Assembly: GCA_945957495.1 (NCBI GenBank)
Contig: CAMFLG010000077.1
Location: forward strand, 1-10,090
Length of the DNA: 10,090 bases
Reading direction: 5' to 3'
From: an uncultured Pseudorhodobacter sp.
GTDB lineage: Bacteria; Pseudomonadota; Alphaproteobacteria; Rhodobacterales; Rhodobacteraceae
Below, piece by piece: positions 5,719 to 10,090 of the stretch (positions within the stretch are counted from its first letter, which is position 1; every line of letters starts with the position of its first letter). The notes under the pieces were generated by a model, which worked only from the letters and a program-made list of their open reading frames with translations, did no database searches and had not been told where the DNA came from. A program made the position numbers and the translations under genes.

Positions 5719-6395
5719 TTGGCAAACTGTCGGGGCGGTTGGACTGGCGCGGCGCGGATCATGTTCTGATCGACGTGCGTGGGGTGGGCTATATTGTCTA
5801 TGTGAACGAACGCACTCTTGCGGCGATGCCCGCGATTGGCGAGGCGGTGGCGCTTTATACCGACCTTGTGGTGCGCGAGGATCTGCTGCAACTGTTTGGC
5901 TTTGCCACGATGCTGGATAAAGAGTGGCACAAGCTGCTGACCACGGTTCAGGGGGTTGGTGCCAAGGCGGCGATGGCGATGATGGGCACCTTGGGGGCCG
6001 AAGGTGTGGCGCGGGCGATTGCCTTGGGCGATGCGCGGGCGATTCAGTCTGCGCCGGGCGTCGGGCCAAAGCTGGCGCAGCGGGTGATTCTGGAGTTGAA
6101 AGCGAAGGCGCCCGGCGTGATGGCGATGGGGGCAAAGCTGGGGGCGGTCGCCGAGGCCGATGATGCGGTGATAGAGCCGATGCCAACGGCCCCCCCCCGC
6201 AAGGCGGCGCCCGCTTCGGCGCAGCAGGCGCGTGCGGCCTTTACGGCAGATGCCTTGTCGGCGCTGATCAATCTGGGTTACGCGCAGGGCGAGGCGGCGC
6301 AGGCGGTATCGACCATCGCTGCCGAACAGCCTGAGGCGGATACGGCCGTGATGATCCGGGCTGCGTTGAAACTTCTGGCACCAAAGGCACGTTGA
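5715..6395 (+). CDS. ruvA: Holliday junction branch migration protein RuvA
   Basis: RuvA tetramers clamp the Holliday junction and load RuvB motors. This 226-aa protein starts MIGKLSGRLDW. It contains the OB-fold domain (1-~64) with the acidic pin residues E55 and D56 in VVREDLLQLFGF, then two helix-hairpin-helix motifs, VQGVGAKAA (78-86) and APGVGPKLAQRV (113-124). The RuvB-contacting domain III occupies about 173-226 (FTADALSALINLGY). It is some 20 residues longer than the E. coli protein (203), mainly through an Ala/Pro/Met-rich linker (~132-172). That linker contains a run of nine C bases. The start overlaps the ruvC stop as ATGA, and its stop overlaps the ruvB start, so the three genes are translationally coupled. 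Confidence 0.97.
   Translation: MIGKLSGRLDWRGADHVLIDVRGVGYIVYVNERTLAAMPAIGEAVALYTDLVVREDLLQLFGFATMLDKEWHKLLTTVQGVGAKAAMAMMGTLGAEGVARAIALGDARAIQSAPGVGPKLAQRVILELKAKAPGVMAMGAKLGAVAEADDAVIEPMPTAPPRKAAPASAQQARAAFTADALSALINLGYAQGEAAQAVSTIAAEQPEADTAVMIRAALKLLAPKAR
6190..6198. repeat. Nine-base cytosine run inside ruvA
   Basis: C9 spans the codons for A159-P160-P161-R162 in the flexible linker before RuvA domain III. In the given sequence the frame is intact. A gain or loss of one C would remove domain III, which binds RuvB, and disturb coupling to ruvB. Confidence 0.9.
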
Positions 6396-7423
6396 TGCAG
6401 TCTGATCCCGCCCTGCGCGCCGAAAAGCTGCCCGAAGATCTGGACCGCGCCCTGCGCCCGCAGGTGCTGGAGGAGTTCGTGGGGCAGGCCGAGGCGCGGG
6501 CCAACCTTGCCGTCTTTATCCAGTCCGCAAGGATGCGCGGCGAGGCGATGGATCACACGCTGTTTCATGGCCCACCTGGGTTGGGCAAGACCACGCTGGC
6601 GCAGATCATGGCGCGGGAGTTGGGGGTAGGGTTCCGCATGACCTCGGGGCCGGTGCTGGCCAAGCCGGGTGATCTGGCGGCGATCCTGACCAATCTGGAA
6701 CCGCGCGACGTGCTGTTCATCGACGAGATTCACCGGCTGTCGCCGGTGGTGGAAGAGGTGCTGTATCCGGCGATGGAGGATTTCGCGCTGGATCTGGTGA
6801 TCGGTGAGGGGCCTGCGGCGCGCACCGTGCGGATCGAGTTGCAGCCCTTCACCTTGGTGGGGGCGACGACGCGGCTGGGGCTGTTGACGACGCCGCTGCG
6901 GGACCGGTTCGGGATTCCGACACGGTTGCAGTTTTATACCGAGGATGAGCTGGATCTGATCGTTTCGCGGGGGGCGCGGTTGCTGGGGATTGCGGCGGAC
7001 CCGGCGGGCACGCGGGAGATCGCGAAACGGTCGCGGGGCACGCCGCGGATTGCGGGGCGGTTGTTGCGGCGGGTGGTGGATTTCGTGACGGTAGAGGGCG
7101 ACGGGCGGCTGACCAAGGAGATCGCCGACAGTTCGCTGACCCGGTTGGGGGTGGATCACATCGGGCTGGACGGCGCCGACCGCCGCTATCTGGGGCTGTT
7201 GGCCGAGCATTACGGCGGCGGGCCGGTGGGGGTGGAAACCATTGCGGCGGCGCTGTCAGAGGCGCGTGATGCGATTGAAGAGGTGATCGAGCCTTACCTG
7301 CTGCAACAGGGGTTGATTCAGCGCACCCCAAGGGGGCGGATGCTGGCGGCGCGGGCCTGGCGGCATCTGGGGCTGGAGGCGCCGCGCGCGCCGGGGCAGG
7401 CGGAGTTGTTTGAGGGCAAATAG
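6395..7423 (+). CDS. ruvB: Holliday junction branch migration DNA helicase RuvB
   Basis: RuvB is a hexameric AAA+ ATPase that drives branch migration on RuvA-bound junctions. This 342-aa protein shows Walker A GPPGLGKTT (59-67), Walker B FIDEIHR (108-114), sensor 1 GATTR (156-160), the LRDRFG segment with the arginine finger (168-173), and sensor 2 GTPRIAGRLLRR (215-226). The C-terminal winged-helix domain ends with YLLQQGLIQRTPRGR (301-315). ATG 6395 shares one base with the ruvA stop (TGATG); a TTG at 6392 is unlikely. It is the last gene of ruvCAB, followed four bases on by a strong terminator hairpin. Confidence 0.98.
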   Translation: MQSDPALRAEKLPEDLDRALRPQVLEEFVGQAEARANLAVFIQSARMRGEAMDHTLFHGPPGLGKTTLAQIMARELGVGFRMTSGPVLAKPGDLAAILTNLEPRDVLFIDEIHRLSPVVEEVLYPAMEDFALDLVIGEGPAARTVRIELQPFTLVGATTRLGLLTTPLRDRFGIPTRLQFYTEDELDLIVSRGARLLGIAADPAGTREIAKRSRGTPRIAGRLLRRVVDFVTVEGDGRLTKEIADSSLTRLGVDHIGLDGADRRYLGLLAEHYGGGPVGVETIAAALSEARDAIEEVIEPYLLQQGLIQRTPRGRMLAARAWRHLGLEAPRAPGQAELFEGK

Positions 7424-7426
7424 GGC

Positions 7427-7454
7427 TGTCCCGGCCCGGGACATTATTTTGTTG
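7427..7454 (+). terminator. Intrinsic terminator of ruvCAB
   Basis: TGTCCCG-GCC-CGGGACA (7427-7443) is a perfect 7-bp GC-rich hairpin followed at once by TTATTTTGTTG (7444-7454). It lies four bases after the ruvB stop, so it should end the ruvCAB transcript and isolate the next gene. Confidence 0.85.
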
Positions 7455-7609
7455 CATATTATCAATAAGATGATGGTTGTGGATTAGAGGTTTGTTAACC
7501 TTTGGGCCAGCTGATGTGTGGTTTTGAGAGCAGAGCGGCACTGGTTGGCCGTTCCCTTTGCGGGGTATCGGGGCTAAACTGGGGCCAGACCAAGCAGCAG
7601 GAGAGCGCC

Positions 7610-7906
7610 ATGCGCGGACCCATCCTTTTTGCGCTGATCCTGACTGTTCTGACGGTTGCGATGCACCCGGCGGTGGCTGGTGGGCGGGAGCAATATGAAG
7701 TCTTTGGCGTGGCGGACAATGACATGCTGAAGCTGCGCGCCGGGCCGGGGATTGGCTATATCGTCATCGTCGGCCTGCCGAATGGCGCGCTGGTGCGGGT
7801 GGAAAGCTGTCAGCTGATCGGCGGCACCCAATGGTGCAAGGTGGCGCTGGAGCGGGCGCGCAGCCTGAAAGGCTATGTCTCTGCGACCTATCTGCGGCGG
7901 AAGTGA
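7610..7906 (+). CDS. Secreted bacterial SH3-domain protein
   Basis: This 98-aa protein starts with a signal peptide (MRGPILFALILTVLTVAMHPAVA) with likely cleavage after the AVA at 21-23. It therefore acts in the periplasm or outside. The mature part is essentially one SH3b domain (about 28-97) with the typical LKLRAGPGIGYIVIVGLPNGALVRV segment and the closing strand LKGYVSATYLRRK. Two cysteines, C67 and C76, could form a disulfide. SH3b domains often bind cell-wall peptides, but there is no catalytic domain and the target is unknown. ATG 7610 is chosen for AGGAG seven bases upstream and for the signal peptide; the frame is open upstream to 7502 without such features. No convincing promoter is visible in the 186-bp gap after ruvB, beyond the ruvCAB terminator. 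Confidence 0.87.
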   Translation: MRGPILFALILTVLTVAMHPAVAGGREQYEVFGVADNDMLKLRAGPGIGYIVIVGLPNGALVRVESCQLIGGTQWCKVALERARSLKGYVSATYLRRK

Positions 7907-7931
7907 GGGCCGGGGTTGCAACGGTGATCTT

Positions 7932-8057
7932 GCGGCGCGCTGCGCGCATGGCTTTGTCTCGCCGCCGCACTTGCGTGCTTGCGGCTCGGGGGAAGGGGCA
8001 TTCTGCCCCTCGGCCTGCGGCCTCACCCCCTGAGGATATTTATGAACAGATGAAATG
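7932..8057. repeat. Structured intergenic repeat of Rhodobacteraceae type (REP-like)
   Basis: This noncoding stretch between the SH3b gene and the next operon folds into several arms. GCGGCG (7932-7937) pairs with CGCCGC (7960-7965) around an inner GCGC-GCT-GCGC. AGGGGCA-TTC-TGCCCCT (7994-8010) and GGCC-TGC-GGCC (8012-8022) sit side by side between a G-run and a C-run. It ends in CCCCCTGAGGATATTT and AGATGAAAT. From memory, many Rhodobacteraceae genomes carry interspersed copies with this layout (GC arms, then GAGGATATTT, then a purine-rich AGATGAA tail). Only one copy lies in this window, so repetition is not shown here. The exact ends are approximate. Confidence 0.65.
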
Positions 8058-8115
8058 GCATTTTCTTGCGGATGGTTGAGCCTTTGGGCGCGGGCGGCTA
8101 TCGGGGGAGAGAACG

Positions 8116-8745
8116 ATGTTGGAGAGTGGGATGACGCCGGAACAGGTTCAGGGCTTTTTCACCCGGTCAGACGGGCAATATCTGTTTGCCCGCTGGGGCC
8201 GGCCGGTTGTGCCGGTGGTGTTCGGGGTTGAGGATGCGACGCTGGGCGTGGTCAAGGGCGCGATCGAGGCGGTGGTGGCGCTGGCCGGGCATCAGATGGC
8301 AGAGACTGACCCGGAGTTGGGGGCCAATCTGATGCTGTTCTTCTTCCGCGACTGGGCGGAATTGCCAAAGGTGCCGAAACTGGATCGGCTGGTGCCGGAC
8401 CTTGGCCCGCTATGCGACCGGCTGCAGGCGGCGGGGGCCAATCAATACCGGTTTTTCCGCTTTGACGCCGATGGCGCGATCAAGGCGGCCTTCGTTTTCT
8501 TGCGGATGGACGAACATTTGTCGGCGCTGGCGGCAGAGGATCTGGCGCTGGCGCAGGCGGCGCAGGTGATTTGCCTGTGGTCGGACCGGGCATTCGCCGA
8601 TACCTCGCCGCTGGCCCGGCTGGGGGAGCGGGTGATCCTGCGCCCGGATGTGGCGGATGTGATCCGGGCGGGTTATGCGCCAGCGATGCCGGTGGTGGCG
8701 CGCGATCCGGCGCATGCCTTGCGGCTGGCGGCGCGGGTGGGATGA
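8116..8745 (+). CDS. Conserved hypothetical protein, first gene of a DUF2161-ybgC unit
   Basis: I recognise no domain of known function in this 209-aa protein. It looks like a soluble cytosolic alpha/beta protein: no signal peptide, and no hydrophobic stretch long enough for a membrane helix. Notable segments are YLFARWGRPVVPVVFGVED (22-40), LMLFFFRDW (72-80), NQYRFFRFDADGAIKAAFVFLRMD (109-132) and VICLWSDRAF (151-160). ATG 8116 has GGGGAGA upstream at good spacing; ATG 8131 (MTPEQV) is a possible alternative with GGAG upstream. Its stop overlaps the DUF2161 start as ATGA, so the two are translationally coupled, and joint or related roles are plausible but unproven. Confidence 0.8.
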   Translation: MLESGMTPEQVQGFFTRSDGQYLFARWGRPVVPVVFGVEDATLGVVKGAIEAVVALAGHQMAETDPELGANLMLFFFRDWAELPKVPKLDRLVPDLGPLCDRLQAAGANQYRFFRFDADGAIKAAFVFLRMDEHLSALAAEDLALAQAAQVICLWSDRAFADTSPLARLGERVILRPDVADVIRAGYAPAMPVVARDPAHALRLAARVG

Positions 8746-9419
8746 AGGAGGCCGATCTTTACCCGGCGGTGAAGGCCTATCTGGAGGCGCAAGGCTATGA
8801 GGTGAAGTCCGAGGTGGGCGCCTGTGACGTGATGGCGCGGCGTGGCGACGCGCCGCCGGTGATTGTGGAGATGAAGCTTTCGTTTTCGCTGGCGCTGGTG
8901 ATGCAGGGCGTGGCGCGGCAGGCGCTGTTTGACGATGTGTATCTGGCGGTGCCGGTGGCCGAAAAGGGCTGGGTGCTGCGCTATAAGGATATTGTCGCGC
9001 TGTGTCGGAGGTTGGGGCTGGGCTTGTTGGCGGTGCGGGGCGATCAGGTTGAGGCGCATCTGGACCCGGGGCCGTATCAGCCGCGCAAATCCAGCGCACG
9101 CGCCGGGCGTCTGTTGCGCGAGTTCGAGCGGCGGGTGGGCGACCCCAATCAGGGCGGCACCACCGGCGTCAAGCGGATGACGCATTACCGACAGGACGCG
9201 CTGCGCTGTCTGGTGGTTCTGGCGGATGGCGCGTGCAAAGCGTCTGACGTTGCAAAGGCCGCGGGTGTGGCGCGGGCGGCAGCGCTGATGCGCGATGACC
9301 ATTATGGTTGGTTCGAGCGGGTGTCGCGCGGGGTTTATGCCGCAACACCGCAGGGGCGGTTGGCGATGGCGGAACATGGCGCAGAGATTGCGCGTCTGGG
9401 GTTGGAGGGCGGTGCGTGA
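8742..9419 (+). CDS. DUF2161 protein, PD-(D/E)XK nuclease-like with C-terminal winged-helix-like region
   Basis: This 225-aa protein matches the family named DUF2161, often labelled a putative phosphodiesterase. Residues ~3-105 look like a restriction-endonuclease-type core: an early helix with E20 and E24, then D29 in GACDVMAR, then E43-M-K45 in VIVEMKLSF, with Q55 and Q60 in the next helix. This D-(13)-E-X-K pattern fits PD-(D/E)XK metal-dependent nucleases, so DNA cleavage or repair is a reasonable inference. Residues ~149-215 (RQDALRCLVVLADGACKASDVAKAAGV...RVSRGVYAATPQGRLAM) look like a winged helix-turn-helix for DNA binding. The start overlaps the upstream stop (ATGA) and the end overlaps the ybgC start (GTGA). 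There is no adjacent methylase, which argues against a restriction system. Confidence 0.85.
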   Translation: MKEADLYPAVKAYLEAQGYEVKSEVGACDVMARRGDAPPVIVEMKLSFSLALVMQGVARQALFDDVYLAVPVAEKGWVLRYKDIVALCRRLGLGLLAVRGDQVEAHLDPGPYQPRKSSARAGRLLREFERRVGDPNQGGTTGVKRMTHYRQDALRCLVVLADGACKASDVAKAAGVARAAALMRDDHYGWFERVSRGVYAATPQGRLAMAEHGAEIARLGLEGGA

Positions 9420-9817
9420 CTCATCGGTTTGCTTTGCGGGTGTACTATGAGGACACCGACCTTGCCGGGATCGTCTATTACGCCAATTATCTGAAATTCA
9501 TCGAACGGGCGCGCACCGAATTCGTGCGCGGGCTGGGGGTGGATCAGGGCCGCTTGCGGGCGGAAAAGGGCGTCGTCTTTGCGGTGCGGCGGGTGGAGGC
9601 GGATTATCTGCGCCCGGCGAAGTTTGATGACGAGCTGGAGGTTCTGACCGGGGTTGTGAGTTTGGGCGGGGCGCGCATCGCGCTTTCGCAAGAGGTGATG
9701 CGGGGGGCAGAGCGGCTGTTTGCGGCGCATGTGGTTCTGGTTTGCATGACCGAGGACGGCCATCCGGCGCGACTGCCGCCTGAAATCCGCGCGGTGCTGG
9801 ACCCGAAGCGGCATTAA
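9416..9817 (+). CDS. ybgC: Tol-Pal system-associated acyl-CoA thioesterase YbgC
   Basis: This 133-aa protein is a single hot-dog-fold thioesterase close to the length of E. coli YbgC (134 aa). It hydrolyses acyl-CoA thioesters in the cytosol and is genetically tied to the Tol-Pal cluster; its exact role in envelope lipid metabolism is unsettled. The signature is VYYEDTDLAGIVYYANYLKFIERARTE (9-35), with D15 matching the catalytic Asp18 of the E. coli enzyme. The usual His in E. coli's VYHASY is Tyr here, which I believe is common in the family. GTG 9416 is chosen for GGAGG seven bases upstream and for the conserved start. It overlaps the DUF2161 stop (GTGA). tolQ follows 120 bp downstream with its own promoter candidate. 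Confidence 0.94.
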   Translation: MTHRFALRVYYEDTDLAGIVYYANYLKFIERARTEFVRGLGVDQGRLRAEKGVVFAVRRVEADYLRPAKFDDELEVLTGVVSLGGARIALSQEVMRGAERLFAAHVVLVCMTEDGHPARLPPEIRAVLDPKRH

Positions 9818-9826
9818 CCGGCTGTT

Positions 9827-9850
9827 TTTGCGCGGCAGTTCGCGCGCAAA
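9827..9850. terminator. Hairpin after ybgC, possible weak terminator
   Basis: TTTGCGCG pairs perfectly with CGCGCAAA around an 8-base loop, nine bases after the ybgC stop. There is no T-run after it on the plus strand, so termination may be weak or factor-dependent. It could mark the end of the upstream operon before the tolQ promoter. Confidence 0.4.
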
Positions 9851-9860
9851 CGCAGATGTG

Positions 9861-9891
9861 TTGGCTTTCCTCTTTAAACCTTGATAGAATC
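9861..9891 (+). promoter_or_regulatory. Candidate tolQ promoter
   Basis: TTGGCT (9861-9866) and TAGAAT (9885-9890) are 18 bp apart, with the -10 ending 47 bp before the tolQ ATG. A GANTC site (GAATC, 9887-9891), the methylation target of CcrM in alphaproteobacteria, overlaps the -10. This suggests tolQ can be transcribed separately from ybgC. Confidence 0.5.
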
Positions 9892-9937
9892 AGCGCAATA
9901 GGCGGCCAAAGAGCCCCGATAAAGCAGAGCAGGCGTA

Positions 9938-10090
9938 ATGAACACGGAAGCCATTGGAATGGCGCAAGAGATTGATTTCTCTTTGCTCGCCCTTTTTGCC
10001 CGCGCCACCCTCACGGTGAAAGTCGTGATGATTGGCCTGATGATCATGTCCTTCTGGTCATGGTCGATCATCATCCGCAAACATCTGATG
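9938..10090 (+). CDS. tolQ: Tol-Pal system inner-membrane protein TolQ (partial, N-terminal 51 residues)
   Basis: Only the first 51 residues are in the window. They show a short cytoplasm- or periplasm-facing amphipathic start (NTEAIGMAQEIDFSLLALFARA) and the first transmembrane helix (about 25-46, LTVKVVMIGLMIMSFWSWSIII), followed by RKHLM. This fits TolQ/ExbB-type proton-channel proteins. Position just after ybgC makes TolQ the best call rather than ExbB or MotA. TolQ with TolR uses the proton motive force to energise TolA and keep the outer membrane constricted at division. AGCAGG lies close to a Shine-Dalgarno position before ATG 9938. Downstream tolR, tolA, tolB and pal are expected but not visible. 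Confidence 0.9.
   Translation, partial: MNTEAIGMAQEIDFSLLALFARATLTVKVVMIGLMIMSFWSWSIIIRKHLM

Noticed and set aside
5272..6186. 304-codon minus-strand open frame over ruvC and ruvA
   Set aside because: Pro/Ser/Arg-rich shadow of two well-defined genes, with no domain.
7831..8079. Small plus-strand open frame running from the SH3b gene through the structured repeat
   Set aside because: It begins inside the SH3b gene in another frame and ends in the repeat, with no own ribosome-binding site or domain.
8742..9419. DUF2161 gene as part of a restriction-modification or defence system
   Set aside because: There is no methyltransferase, toxin-antitoxin or mobile-element gene nearby; the flanks (ruvCAB and ybgC-tolQ) are core genes, so a housekeeping role is more likely.
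1..10090. CRISPR array, tRNA/rRNA gene, insertion sequence or prophage
   Set aside because: I found no regularly spaced repeats, no tRNA-like cloverleaf, no transposase or integrase motif and no terminal inverted repeats with target duplications.

Overview
The window is GC-rich, densely packed chromosomal DNA. Protein style and gene order point to an alphaproteobacterium of the Rhodobacteraceae (Rhodobacterales). The strongest clues are the ruvC-ruvA-ruvB block close to ybgC-tolQ, several small proteins I know mainly from this group (DUF6958, DUF1127, DUF2161), and an intergenic structured repeat ending in GAGGATATTT. I see no phage, transposon, CRISPR, tRNA or rRNA sequence. This looks like an ordinary core-genome region, so the findings are mostly regulatory or family-level details, not a new system.

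Layout. Bases 1-598 (minus) hold a small transaldolase of the FSA/TalB-like family, cut at its C-terminus by the window edge. It is divergent from priA (673-2865, plus), the primosomal helicase. Convergent with priA, overlapping it by 7 bases, is a DUF6958 gene (2859-3152, minus), which is in turn divergent from prmA (3269-4141, plus), the ribosomal protein L11 methyltransferase. A one-helix membrane protein of unknown function (4228-4599, plus) and a DUF1127 small protein (4672-4875, minus) converge on a perfect 32-bp palindromic terminator (4618-4649).

The 324-bp DUF1127-ruvC divergent region (4876-5199) is the most regulatory-looking stretch. It has promoter-like elements on both strands, a tandem 10-bp repeat, a long hairpin, and just before ruvC a promoter whose spacer holds a near-match to the alphaproteobacterial LexA box. 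ruvC, ruvA and ruvB (5200-7423) are translationally coupled (ATGA, then TGATG) and end in a clear intrinsic terminator. They encode the complete RuvABC Holliday-junction branch-migration and resolution machinery.

After this come a secreted SH3b-domain protein (7610-7906), a structured repeat (about 7932-8057), and a coupled three-gene unit: an unknown 209-aa protein, a DUF2161 PD-(D/E)XK nuclease-like protein, and ybgC. A separate promoter-like element precedes tolQ, which runs off the right edge. ybgC-tolQ is the start of the conserved Tol-Pal envelope cluster.
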